Shown: positions 12,912 through 20,073 of the stretch, one piece after another
Numbering within the stretch: position 1 is the stretch's first letter
Layout of the letters: the number at the start of each line of letters is the position of its first letter
From: a virus
DNA: 22,386 bases
Strand: one strand, 5' to 3'
Virus record (IMG/VR): IMGVR_UViG_3300032288_001182
Location: 1 to 22,386 of that record
The notes under the pieces: model-generated
The model's database searches: none
Seen by the model: only the letters and a program-made list of their open reading frames with translations
What the model was told of the DNA's origin: nothing
Made by a program: the position numbers and the translations under genes

Positions 12912-13093
12912 AACACTCAGATATTGCAAAAGACATGCCGATGATGAAAAAAGTAGCTGCTAAAGCAGTTAAAGGACACGAGGCACGTATGCACAAAATG
13001 GCGGGTGGTGGTGTAACCCGTGCTGATGGCTGCGTTATGAAGGGTCACACCAAAGGCAAGATGGTTAAGATGGCGGGCGGCGGAAGTTGCTAA
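12908..13093 (+). CDS. Small His/Met/Lys-rich tagged protein (61 aa)
   Basis: A 61-residue basic protein. Met- and Lys-rich helices (MPMMKKVAAKAVKGHEARMH) precede a variant of the shared tag, RADGCVMKGHTKGKMV (38-53). Here the tag is followed by eight more residues, KMAGGGSC, so it is internal rather than terminal, and a short GGG element is repeated (MAGGGVTR and MAGGGSC). It starts in an ATGA overlap and ends directly against the next ATG. Function unknown; high charge suggests binding to DNA, RNA or an acidic protein surface. Confidence 0.6.
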   Translation: MKHSDIAKDMPMMKKVAAKAVKGHEARMHKMAGGGVTRADGCVMKGHTKGKMVKMAGGGSC

Positions 13094-13489
13094 ATGCCAA
13101 GTTCTCGTGTTAACCCTATTTCTTCTGCCGCCCAATTAGATTTGGGCTTTGGTAGCACCCCTGAGCAAGTGCAAAAAGGTAGAGCGGCAGATCCGGGGTA
13201 CAAAGAAGTTCACGAGAAGTACAACCCACCAGAGAAAGACCAGAAAGCTAAAGCTGCTGAGAACAAAGAGTTTGAAGACAAGCGCCAGCAAAGAAGTAAG
13301 TTGATCCAACAAGCCGAGATGGCTAAGATCAACGAGATCTTTGAGCGGTCTAAAGGGGGTGGCGGTGCTGCTGGTATCCCTAAGACTGGTAAAAAGCCCT
13401 ATGACTTTAAGAAGGGCGGTAAAGTTAGTGCATCATCTCGTGCTGACGGCTGTGCTGTACGGGGTAAGACTAGAGGACGGATGATATGA
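13094..13489 (+). CDS. Tagged basic protein (131 aa)
   Basis: A 131-residue protein. The first 35 residues are mixed polar (LDLGFGSTPEQVQKGRAADP). Residues 45-85 are a Lys/Glu/Gln helix (KAKAAENKEFEDKRQQRSKL). A Gly-rich linker and FKKGGKVSASS lead into the C-terminal tag RADGCAVRGKTRGRMI (116-131). The linker-plus-tag part (GGKVS-ASSRADGC) is nearly the same as in the next gene, while the N-terminal parts are unrelated. The tag has thus been shared between different proteins by duplication or recombination. Its DNA carries AGAGGA eight bases before the next ATG (ATGA overlap). Confidence 0.65.
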   Translation: MPSSRVNPISSAAQLDLGFGSTPEQVQKGRAADPGYKEVHEKYNPPEKDQKAKAAENKEFEDKRQQRSKLIQQAEMAKINEIFERSKGGGGAAGIPKTGKKPYDFKKGGKVSASSRADGCAVRGKTRGRMI

Positions 13490-13857
13490 AAAAAGATGAG
13501 TTGCCACAAGAAATGGTTGATCGCCTCACCCGTGAGGAGAACGAAGCCAACCCAATGGTTAAATTGCGGGACAAAATTTTTGGAGCTGAGAAAACTAGCA
13601 GCGGTCCATATAAAGGCACATACAACCCCGATAAAAAGCGGGGTGAGTTGTTAAAAGACGGCGTGTCTACTGGCGAATATTTCCCAGATAAAAAAGGTCT
13701 TTTTAAAGATACCTCCGGTATGGAAGGCGCTAAAAAACGTGCATCTGAACTTAATAAAGAACCAGTAAAGAAAGCCAAAGGCGGCAAAGTATCTTCAGCG
13801 TCATCTCGTGCAGATGGCTGTGCTATCAAAGGTAAAACCAAAGGACGCATGGTATGA
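13486..13857 (+). CDS. Tagged basic protein (123 aa)
   Basis: A 123-residue charged protein that begins MKKDELPQEMVDRLTREENE. Its middle section has a repeated 'PDKK' theme (YNPDKKRGELL and YFPDKKGLFKD). It closes with KAKGGKVSSAS and the shared tag RADGCAIKGKTKGRMV (108-123). It overlaps its neighbours by 4 bases on both sides. In the tag, AAAGGA lies eight bases before the next start. No enzymatic motif and no known family apart from the tag. Confidence 0.65.
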   Translation: MKKDELPQEMVDRLTREENEANPMVKLRDKIFGAEKTSSGPYKGTYNPDKKRGELLKDGVSTGEYFPDKKGLFKDTSGMEGAKKRASELNKEPVKKAKGGKVSSASSRADGCAIKGKTKGRMV

Positions 13858-14258
13858 GAGCCAGTCGAGGCATGGGCGCTGTAATGCCTAGCAAGATGCC
13901 GGGCAAGAAAGTCATTCATCGTAAGGACAACCCTAACGATGTGGATATGTACGCCAAGGGCGGTAAGGTTGGCGGTAAAGGCGTTGTTGTTACCAAGGGT
14001 GGCACAGCTTCTGCCATGGCAAAGAAATTACTACAGAAGCCCGGTTCGTTAACTGCGGCTGATATGTATGCAGAAGGTGGTAAGACGTCTAGCGTTAACA
14101 AGGCGGGTAACTACACCAAACCCGGTATGCGCAAGTCTTTATTTGAGAGTATCAAAGCGTCTGCTGTGCAGGGTACTGCTGCAGGTCAATGGTCGGCTAG
14201 AAAAGCACAGCTTTTGGCTAAAAAATACAAAGCAAAAGGTGGAGGTTATCGTGGCTGA
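13854..14258 (+). CDS. Basic Gly/Lys-rich protein (134 aa)
   Basis: A 134-residue, very basic protein. It contains two similar elements, DVDMYAKGGKVG (residues about 29-40) and AADMYAEGGKTS (about 69-80), joined by a Lys-rich segment, so an internal duplication is likely. The C-terminal part, KPGMRKSLFESIKASAVQGT followed by WSARKAQLLAKKYKAKGGGY, is an amphipathic helix plus basic tail. I recognise that arrangement ('RK--LFE-IKAS---GT--GQWSARKAQ-LAK-YK--GGGY') in many phage virion-module genes without an assigned function. It lacks the RxxGC tag. Likely a small DNA-binding virion or packaging accessory. Confidence 0.7.
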   Translation: MRASRGMGAVMPSKMPGKKVIHRKDNPNDVDMYAKGGKVGGKGVVVTKGGTASAMAKKLLQKPGSLTAADMYAEGGKTSSVNKAGNYTKPGMRKSLFESIKASAVQGTAAGQWSARKAQLLAKKYKAKGGGYRG

Positions 14259-14427
14259 AAAGTGGATACAGAAAGCAATTAAGAAACCCGGTGCTCTGCG
14301 TGAGTCTATGGGCGTTAAGAAAGGCGAGAAGATCCCTGCCAAGAAACTGGCTGCTGCGGCTAAAAAACCCGGCAAGATGGGTCAGCGTGCTCGTTTAGCG
14401 CAGACTTTGAAAAAATTAGGTAAATAA
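14251..14427 (+). CDS. Very small basic protein (58 aa), GTG start
   Basis: The frame is open further upstream, but the convincing start is the GTG at 14251. It has GGTGGAGG a few bases before it and overlaps the previous stop by 8 bases. The product is MAEKWIQKAIKKPGALRESM followed by GVKKGEKIPAKKLAAAAKKP and a basic tail. This short Lys/Ala helix pair is one I recall from many phages as an uncharacterised small protein ('W-QKAIKKPG-LR---GVK-GEKIP'). Its very high positive charge points to nucleic acid binding. Confidence 0.75.
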   Translation: MAEKWIQKAIKKPGALRESMGVKKGEKIPAKKLAAAAKKPGKMGQRARLAQTLKKLGK

Positions 14428-14428
14428 A

Positions 14429-14710
14429 ATGCCTTTCCTTTGGGATTGGATCTGGAAGAAATTAAATGGCACTAGCGAAACCCCAACGCAGCCTCAAGTC
14501 TTGGACGCAGCAAGAGTGGACGACAAAGTCCGGGAAGAAATCGTCAGAGACAGGAGAGCGCTACCTACCAAAAAGAGCAATACAAGCGTTAAGCCCAAGC
14601 GAGTACGCAGCAACAACAAGAGCCAAGCGAGCCGGAAAAGCACAGGGAAAACAGTTCGTGCCCCAGCCGCCAAAGGTAAAAGCAAAAGTAAAACCGTACA
14701 GAAAGGTTAA
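14429..14710 (+). CDS. Possible small basic protein in a frame overlapping the next gene
   Basis: A 93-residue frame starting MPFLWDWIWKKLNGTSETPT, one base after the previous stop, which fits the tight packing of this row. The start is amphipathic and Trp-rich, and the rest is Lys/Arg/Ser/Thr-rich. A weak AGG lies 8 bases before the ATG. Almost all of it overlaps the 14466-14714 frame, which I believe is the conserved gene. It may be a real overprinted gene, or the open frame may be a by-product of the basic, Lys-rich coding on the other frame. Confidence 0.4.
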   Translation: MPFLWDWIWKKLNGTSETPTQPQVLDAARVDDKVREEIVRDRRALPTKKSNTSVKPKRVRSNNKSQASRKSTGKTVRAPAAKGKSKSKTVQKG

Positions 14711-14714
14711 ATAA
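14466..14714 (+). CDS. Conserved small basic phage protein (82 aa)
   Basis: An 82-residue protein: MALAKPQRSLKSWTQQEWTT, then KSGKKSSETGERYLPKRAIQ and ALSPSEYAATTRAKRAGKAQ, closing with a Lys-rich tail. I recognise the pattern 'W--Q-W-TKSGK-S-ETGERYLP--AI--LS--EYAATTRAKR--KAQGKQFV-QP' from many tailed phages of aquatic and other bacteria, where it is an uncharacterised small basic protein. GGAAG lies eight bases before the ATG. It is probably DNA- or RNA-binding. Expression may be coupled to the overlapping 14429 frame. Confidence 0.8.
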   Translation: MALAKPQRSLKSWTQQEWTTKSGKKSSETGERYLPKRAIQALSPSEYAATTRAKRAGKAQGKQFVPQPPKVKAKVKPYRKVK

Positions 14715-14717
14715 AAG

Positions 14718-15470
14718 ATGACCGTAGTTGCTAATGCAACATTTAATCTTGACCTCTCGGAGATGGTCGAAGAAGCGTTTGAGCGCTGTGGCTCAGAGCT
14801 TCGTTCTGGCTATGATTTAAAGACAGCTAGGCGCTCTCTTAACCTGTTGTTTGCTGACTGGGCAAACCGAGGCATTAACTTATGGACGATTGAGCAGGGG
14901 CAGATCCCGTTAGTTCAAGGCGTAAATACCTATGACTTGCCGGTTGATACTGTAGACTTGATTGAGCATGTTATTCGTACAAATCCTGGGGTGCAAAACA
15001 CTCAGGCAGACTTAACAATCTCACGCATCTCGGTATCTACATACGCAACAATCCCCAACAAATTGCAGCAAGCTCGCCCTATTCAGGTATGGGTAAATCG
15101 TCAGTCTGGAGCAACTTACGCTGGTACAAGCACTTCTAGCCCACCAGCAGGCGTTAACTATCCTAAGATCGTTATTTGGCCCACCCCAGACCAAGGAACA
15201 GCCCTAGACCCCTATTACACGTTTGTTTACTGGCGACTACGCCGTATTCATGATGCGGGTAATGGTATTAGCACAATGGACATACCGTTTCGTTTTTTAA
15301 CTTGCTTAGTTGCTGGTTTAGCTTATTACTTATCAGTTAAGTTACCAGAGGCTAAAGATAGGATTGGGTTATTAAAAGCACAGTATGACGAGGCTTGGGA
15401 GCTTGCGGCAACAGAAGACAGAGATAAGTCGCCTGACCGCTTTGTACCACGCCGTATGTACATCACCTAG
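14718..15470 (+). CDS. Head-tail adaptor (P22 gp4-like / head closure)
   Basis: A 250-residue protein. Residues 10-60 (LDLSEMVEEAFERCGSELRS, then GYDLKTARRSLNLLFADWANRG) have the helical beginning typical of podovirus adaptors that bind the bottom of the portal ring. A beta-rich middle with YDLPVDTVDLIEHV and PKIVIWPTPDQ follows, the 'YDLP'/'WP-P' arrangement of gp4- and gp11-type adaptors. The end is the helical region FLTCLVAGLAYYLSVKLPEA. Such proteins seal the filled head and join it to the tail. The length is larger than P22 gp4 (about 166 residues). Placed between the basic small genes and the fibre genes. No enzymatic motif. Confidence 0.7.
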   Translation: MTVVANATFNLDLSEMVEEAFERCGSELRSGYDLKTARRSLNLLFADWANRGINLWTIEQGQIPLVQGVNTYDLPVDTVDLIEHVIRTNPGVQNTQADLTISRISVSTYATIPNKLQQARPIQVWVNRQSGATYAGTSTSSPPAGVNYPKIVIWPTPDQGTALDPYYTFVYWRLRRIHDAGNGISTMDIPFRFLTCLVAGLAYYLSVKLPEAKDRIGLLKAQYDEAWELAATEDRDKSPDRFVPRRMYIT

Positions 15471-15478
15471 AGGTAGCC

Positions 15479-15901
15479 ATGCCAAATAGATTTGCGTCTG
15501 GTAAAAAGGCTATATCGCAGTGTGATCGCTGTAACTTTAGATTTCAGCTTAAAGAACTGCGTATTGAGATTATTAAGACTAAGCCGTATCAGTTGTACGT
15601 TTGTAAAGCGTGCTGGGATCCTGACCATCCACAGTTGCAGTTGGGTATGTACCCCGTTGAAGATCCGCAAGCATTACGGCATCCAAGACCGGATAATACG
15701 TACTATCAAGCTGGACTTACAGGGTTGCAGTTAAACCAGAATGCAGGAGCAACAGTTGATGGGTTTGGTGATCCAACGATGGGTAGCAGAGTGTTTCAAT
15801 GGGGGTGGAACCCTGTTGGTGGCGGGTCAAACTGGCCTCAAACGCCAAATGACTTGGTTTCTGGCGTAGTTTTAGGTACAGTTACGGTAACGACAACATA
15901 G
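15479..15901 (+). CDS. Small virion-module protein with a CxxC...CxxC zinc-ribbon
   Basis: A 140-residue protein. The four cysteines C15-x-x-C18 and C42-x-x-C45, with ISQCDRCNFRFQLKELRIEI between, form a clear zinc-ribbon. The following part (WDPDHPQLQLGMYPVEDPQALRHP) is a Pro/His-rich stretch I associate with many tailed-phage genes next to adaptors. The last 50 residues are Gly/Trp/Asn-rich and beta-like. There is AGAGG before the ATG. The zinc site may be purely structural. Its place between two adaptor-like genes suggests a neck or tail component. Confidence 0.7.
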   Translation: MPNRFASGKKAISQCDRCNFRFQLKELRIEIIKTKPYQLYVCKACWDPDHPQLQLGMYPVEDPQALRHPRPDNTYYQAGLTGLQLNQNAGATVDGFGDPTMGSRVFQWGWNPVGGGSNWPQTPNDLVSGVVLGTVTVTTT

Positions 15902-15910
15902 GAGAAAATT

Positions 15911-16132
15911 ATGTTTAAAAAAGGCGCAGATGGTATTACCAAAAAAGGTAAGACTGAAGGTAAAAATTTAGGTGATTCAGGTCCAAGCGTAGGCATTCAA
16001 GCTGGTGCTAAAGGGGCTAAAGGCAAGATGGGTGGCGGTAAAACCAACGAGCAAATGATGAAACTAGGTCGCAATATGGCTAAAGTAGCTAACCAAGGGA
16101 TGATGCGTAAAAGCGCAGGAAGGGGTCGATAA
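15911..16132 (+). CDS. Small Gly/Lys-rich basic protein (73 aa)
   Basis: A 73-residue protein: MFKKGADGITKKGKTEGKNL, then alternating Gly, Lys and Ala with GAKGAKGKMGGGK, ending in a Met/Lys helix MMKLGRNMAKVANQGMM and a basic tail KSAGRGR. This is a low-complexity, strongly basic composition like other genes in the row. It has an AGGAG site and its stop overlaps the next ATG by one base. Probably nucleic-acid-associated; no family. Confidence 0.65.
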   Translation: MFKKGADGITKKGKTEGKNLGDSGPSVGIQAGAKGAKGKMGGGKTNEQMMKLGRNMAKVANQGMMRKSAGRGR

Positions 16133-16395
16133 TGCCTAAGTACAGCATGAAACGTGATGGTAAAGAGGTTGGTCCAGCGTCTGTGTATGCTGAGCCACAC
16201 ACCATGGAAGGTAAAAAAGTAACTGTTGCTGGGGCTATTAAAGATAAGTCTGGTGCACAAGTTATGGACGACATGAACATCTCCATAGCTAAAATCAGTA
16301 AAAGCCTTGGTAAAGGTGTAAAGACTTCCGGCATTGAGACTCGTGGTAATGGAGCTGCTACTAAAGGGCGCATTGCTAGAGGACCAATGGCGTAA
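16132..16395 (+). CDS. Small basic protein (87 aa) with a divergent version of the tag ending
   Basis: An 87-residue protein that begins MPKYSMKRDGKEVGPASVYA. Helical residues 50-63 (MDDMNISIAKISKS) are followed by GKGVKTSGIETRGNGAATKGRIARGPMA-like ending residues. That ending keeps 'G-E-RG--AATKGRI' and so recalls the tag of the 12129-13857 group (RGGGCEVRGKTKGRIV), but without the cysteine and with eight extra residues. I treat it as a possible distant member. AGGAAGGGG before its ATG lies in the previous gene. Confidence 0.65.
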   Translation: MPKYSMKRDGKEVGPASVYAEPHTMEGKKVTVAGAIKDKSGAQVMDDMNISIAKISKSLGKGVKTSGIETRGNGAATKGRIARGPMA

Positions 16396-16406
16396 AGGTA
16401 AATCAT

Positions 16407-17315
16407 ATGAATTACACACAGCTTTACGAAGCTATTCAAAGTTATGCGGAGTCAACGGAGTCTCTTTTCGTTGCCAATATCCCTAATTTTGTCCAGCAAT
16501 GTGAAGAGCGTGTCTACAACGCAGTTCAAATCCCTGCTATTCGTAAAAACGTTATTGGTAACTTTACCCAAGGCGACTACTACTTAGCCCTGCCTATTGA
16601 TTATTTAGCGTCTTTCTCTCTTGCTGTAATTGATTCTAGCGGGAACTACGAGTATTTGATTGATAAAGACGTTAACTTTATACGCCAGGCTTACCCCAAC
16701 GCTACAAACGATACTGGTGTGCCAAAGTACTATGCTCAGTTTAAGCCCTATACATACATCATTGGACCTACCCCAGACGATAACTACCAGACCGAGCTAC
16801 ATTATTACTACTACCCAGAGTCTATTGTTCAAGGCGTAATAGGTGGATTTGGCACTATTGTTGGTGGATCAGGATATACCACCGGTATATACCAAAATGT
16901 ATCGCTTACTAATGGTTCTGGGCAATATGCAACGGCAACAATTGGAGTGGCGGGTGGCGCTGTTACAAGCGTAACAATTACTAACGGTGGATCGTTCTAC
17001 CTTACTGGTGACTCGTTAAGTGCTGCTAGCTCAAGTATTGGCGGTACAGGAACTGGATTTTCTGTGCCTGTTACGGTTATTAATAACTCGACTGGAACCT
17101 CATGGTTAGGCGATAATTTTGAAACTGTGTTGTTGTATGGTTCGTTACGTGAGGCTGTGATCTTCCAAAAGGGAGAGCAAGATATGGTCAATTACTACGA
17201 GCAAAAGTACCAAGAATCGTTAGCATTGCTTAAAGATTTGGGTGATGGTAAAGATAGAAGAAGCGCATACCGTGATGGACAACTTAGGCTGCCTGTACCT
17301 GGGCCTGTTAGATAA
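16407..17315 (+). CDS. Phage adaptor protein (T7 gp11-like) carrying an inserted beta domain
   Basis: A 302-residue protein. Residues 1-140 hold a helical start with YTQLYEAIQSYAESTE and FVQQCEERVYNAVQIPAIRK, then the YYLALPIDYLA and YYAQFKPYTYIIGPTPDDNY strands typical of phage adaptor / tail tubular protein A families. Residues 144-226 are a different composition. They form a Gly/Thr/Ser-rich beta module (TIVGGSGYTTGIYQNVSLTN and AVTSVTITNGGSFY) that is found by itself in phage fibre proteins. Residues 227-302 return to adaptor-like helices (DNFETVLLYGSLREA, MVNYYEQKYQESLALLK). The module seems to have been inserted into an otherwise normal, about 220-residue adaptor. Confidence 0.75.
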   Translation: MNYTQLYEAIQSYAESTESLFVANIPNFVQQCEERVYNAVQIPAIRKNVIGNFTQGDYYLALPIDYLASFSLAVIDSSGNYEYLIDKDVNFIRQAYPNATNDTGVPKYYAQFKPYTYIIGPTPDDNYQTELHYYYYPESIVQGVIGGFGTIVGGSGYTTGIYQNVSLTNGSGQYATATIGVAGGAVTSVTITNGGSFYLTGDSLSAASSSIGGTGTGFSVPVTVINNSTGTSWLGDNFETVLLYGSLREAVIFQKGEQDMVNYYEQKYQESLALLKDLGDGKDRRSAYRDGQLRLPVPGPVR

Positions 17316-17330
17316 TTTTAGGAGCAAAAA

Positions 17331-17762
17331 ATGGCAATTACTCAAGCAATGGCTACATCGTTCAAGGTTCAACTTTTGAATGGTCAGCAAAACTTTTCAG
17401 CAGACACGTTCAAATTAGCTCTGTATACCAGCTCGGCTACTATTAACGAGAACACAACCGCTTATTCAGCAACTAACGAAGTAGCTTCTACTGGCAATTA
17501 TTCTGCTGGTGGTAATACTTTGACGGTTTCTGTTACCCCAACAAACTCTGGCAACGTAGCCTATATCTCGTTTGCTAATACTTCTTGGGCTAACTCAACG
17601 ATTACTGCGGCTGGGGCTCTGATTTATAACAACAGCCAGTCTAATTCAGCCGTTTGTGTGCTGAGCTTTGGTGGAGATAAAACTTCTACCAATGGTACTT
17701 TTGCTGTTAATTTCCCAACTGCTGATGCAAGTAACGCAATTATTCGTTTGACCGCTAGCTAA
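17331..17762 (+). CDS. Small tail-module structural protein
   Basis: A 143-residue protein (MAITQAMATSFKVQLLNGQQ and FKLALYTSSATINENTTAYS). It is almost uncharged and beta-rich, with the pattern 'FK-ALYTSSATL---TTAY---NE--GTGYTAGG--L', which I recognise as a very common phage virion protein next to fibre genes. No domain assignment is known to me. It has an AGGAG site. Probably a small tail or fibre-attachment component. Confidence 0.75.
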   Translation: MAITQAMATSFKVQLLNGQQNFSADTFKLALYTSSATINENTTAYSATNEVASTGNYSAGGNTLTVSVTPTNSGNVAYISFANTSWANSTITAAGALIYNNSQSNSAVCVLSFGGDKTSTNGTFAVNFPTADASNAIIRLTAS

Positions 17763-17772
17763 GGAGCTGTAA

Positions 17773-20073
17773 ATGGCTCTCATCTTAAAAGATAGGGTTA
17801 AAGAAACCACTGCTGTTACCAGTACGGGTACGGCTACCCTTTTGGGTGCTGTAACGGGATACCAATCTTTCTCGGTTATTGGTAATGGGAACACATGCTA
17901 TTACGCCATTGCATCCCAGACTGGATCAGAGTGGGAAGTTGGTATTGGTACGTACACTTCGCCAGATCAACTAGCTAGAACTACGGTTCTGTCTTCTAGT
18001 AATAGCGGGTCGCTGGTTAACTTCTCTGCTGGTACAAAGGATGTCTTTGTAACTCAGCCAGCTGAAAAATCGGTATATACCGACGCAAGCAATATTGTTA
18101 ACACCTCTGGTAATGCCGCTACGACTGTTACTTTTACTCAAGTTAACACCACAAACTTAGTTGCTAATACGGTAACGCTAACTGCTGGAACAATCAGCAC
18201 CAACGCCGCAAATGCCACGGATATTACTAACAAGACATATGTTGACGGGCTTTTCTCAACAGGTATTACATATCACGAGCCTGTTTTAGTTGAGTCGCCA
18301 ATTGCTTTAAATGCCGTATATGTTCAGCCAAATGGCGCTGGTAATGGTGTAGGCGCAACATTAACTAATAACGGGGCTAATGCAGCACTCGTAGTTGATG
18401 GTGTAAGCGTATCTAATACAGCCCGTGTCCTTGTTTATCAGCAAGCTAATGCTGTTCAAAACGGTGTATATACAGTTACTAACCCAGGAAATGCCTCCGC
18501 ACAATGGGTCTTAACTCGTGCAACCGATGCTGATACTTATGGCGTTGGAGACCCAAATAAACTAGGTCAAGGTGATGCATTCTTCGTTCAGTCTGGTAAT
18601 ACGGGGGCTGGTGAAACTTATATTCTCAATACCGTAGGCACAATTACTTTTGGTTCAACCAACCTTACGTTTGCGCAGATTAGTTCTGCCCAGATTTATG
18701 CAGCGGGTACAGGTCTTAACCTTTCTAACCTAACGTTTAGCATCGCTAATACGACTGTTGTTTCTGGGCTTTATGGTGACTCAGCTAATGTATCGGTTAT
18801 TGAAGTCAATGCTCAAGGGCAACTAACTTCGGCTGCCAACTCCGCTATTAACGTATCTAACATCACTGTTGGTACTTTATCAAACGATAGAACTACAGCG
18901 TCCGCCTCAAACGGTGCTAATACCATTGTATTGCGTGACTCTACTGGATCGTTTAATACCAACGTAGTTACGGCTACAACAGGTAACTTCACAAACATTA
19001 CCGCTAACGCTGCCGGTCTTACAGACATCAACGCCTCAAACATTACTAGCGGAACCATAGCTAACGCCCGTACTACAGGTAATACATCTAACAGCGCTTC
19101 AACTTTAGTATTGCGTGATGCCAACGGTGCTTTTGAGTCTGGCAACATAACTGCATCAAACTTCATTGGTGCTGGCACAACCATAACTTCCATAAACGCA
19201 AGCAATATATCGTCTGGGACAATACCTAATTCTCACACTACAGCAGCTTCCGCTAACGGAGCTTCTACGATTGTTTCCCGTGACTCTGGCGGTAACTTCT
19301 CTGCCAATACCATTACAGCAAATATTTCAGGTGATATTTCTGGTGGTACAAATATCAATGCGTCTAACATTACTTCGGGGACCATATCAAATGCCAGGAC
19401 TACTGCTTCTTCTGCCAATGGTGCTTCCACTATTGTGCTTCGTGATGTTAACGGGTCTTTTGATGCCAACGTTGTAAACGCTACAAACCTTAGCGGTGGC
19501 GGTCTATCAATTACCTCAATTAATGCGTCAAATATTTCCGCTGGGACTATTGGGTCTGCTTATGTGTCCGGGGCGTACGCTAATATTACTGGGGTAGGTA
19601 CAGTTACTTCTGGTACATGGCAGGGTAATACAGTAGCTATTCTTTACGGTGGCACTGGGCAGACTACAGCTAACGGGGCGTTTAATGCCTTGGCTCCTAG
19701 CCAGACGGGTAATAACGGGAAATACTTAACTACCGATGGGGCTAATACCTCTTGGGGCACTGTTACTGCAGGTATCACAATTACCAACGATACAAGCACA
19801 AACGCCTCGTACTACCCAATATTTACTACGGCTAATAGCGGGTCTATCAGCGCTGCCAATGTATCGTCCACAGAACTGATATTTAACCCTGGGACTAACG
19901 CATTAACTGCCCCAAATATCGTGGCAAGTAACGGGCTTTTTGTAAACAATATGACGGTTGCAGGTAGTTTTTCTGTACCTGCTGGGTATTCAGCTAGCTC
20001 TGTAGGGCCTGTAACTGTGGGGTCGGGAGCTACAGTAACCCTCCCTTCGGGGAGTCGTTGGGTAGTACTGTAA
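17773..20073 (+). CDS. Large tail fibre protein with tandem repeats
   Basis: A 766-residue protein and the main fibre in the window. Residues 1-105 (FSVIGNGNTCYYAIASQTGS, WEVGIGTYTSPDQLARTTVL, SAGTKDVFVTQPAEKSVY) are the N-terminal module common in phage fibres. Residues 155-330 hold a second common module (TYVDGLFSTGITYHEPV, GVYTVTNPG, FVQSGNTGAGETYILNT). Residues 359-600 are about 55-residue repeats beginning INASNI(T/S)SGTI. Then come GTWQGNTVAILYGGTGQTTA and a final cap (about 730-766; VPAGYSASSVGPVTVGSG) shared with the 20752-21315 protein. No depolymerase or lyase motif is visible. It would bind the host surface, so its repeats and cap are likely to vary between relatives. Confidence 0.9.
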   Translation: MALILKDRVKETTAVTSTGTATLLGAVTGYQSFSVIGNGNTCYYAIASQTGSEWEVGIGTYTSPDQLARTTVLSSSNSGSLVNFSAGTKDVFVTQPAEKSVYTDASNIVNTSGNAATTVTFTQVNTTNLVANTVTLTAGTISTNAANATDITNKTYVDGLFSTGITYHEPVLVESPIALNAVYVQPNGAGNGVGATLTNNGANAALVVDGVSVSNTARVLVYQQANAVQNGVYTVTNPGNASAQWVLTRATDADTYGVGDPNKLGQGDAFFVQSGNTGAGETYILNTVGTITFGSTNLTFAQISSAQIYAAGTGLNLSNLTFSIANTTVVSGLYGDSANVSVIEVNAQGQLTSAANSAINVSNITVGTLSNDRTTASASNGANTIVLRDSTGSFNTNVVTATTGNFTNITANAAGLTDINASNITSGTIANARTTGNTSNSASTLVLRDANGAFESGNITASNFIGAGTTITSINASNISSGTIPNSHTTAASANGASTIVSRDSGGNFSANTITANISGDISGGTNINASNITSGTISNARTTASSANGASTIVLRDVNGSFDANVVNATNLSGGGLSITSINASNISAGTIGSAYVSGAYANITGVGTVTSGTWQGNTVAILYGGTGQTTANGAFNALAPSQTGNNGKYLTTDGANTSWGTVTAGITITNDTSTNASYYPIFTTANSGSISAANVSSTELIFNPGTNALTAPNIVASNGLFVNNMTVAGSFSVPAGYSASSVGPVTVGSGATVTLPSGSRWVVL
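18847..19560 (+). repeat. Tandem repeats of about 55 codons inside the fibre gene
   Basis: Units begin at residues 359, 419, 474, 528 and 583 of the fibre (spacing 60, 55, 54, 55). Each starts I-N-(A/V)-S-N-I and mostly continues SGTI-NARTT-S-NGAST-V-RD-G-F. DNA is diverged at third positions, so the repeats are old or under protein selection. Confidence 0.8.

Noticed and set aside
13470-13919. 149-residue minus-strand frame opposite the tagged genes
   Set aside because: Antisense of Lys/Gly-rich coding; the plus-strand genes here are coupled by ATGA overlaps and good ribosome-binding sites.
18847-19560. Repeat array considered as CRISPR or as a diversity-generating template
   Set aside because: The repeats are in frame and part of a fibre protein, lack constant repeats with unique spacers, and no reverse transcriptase or cas gene is present.
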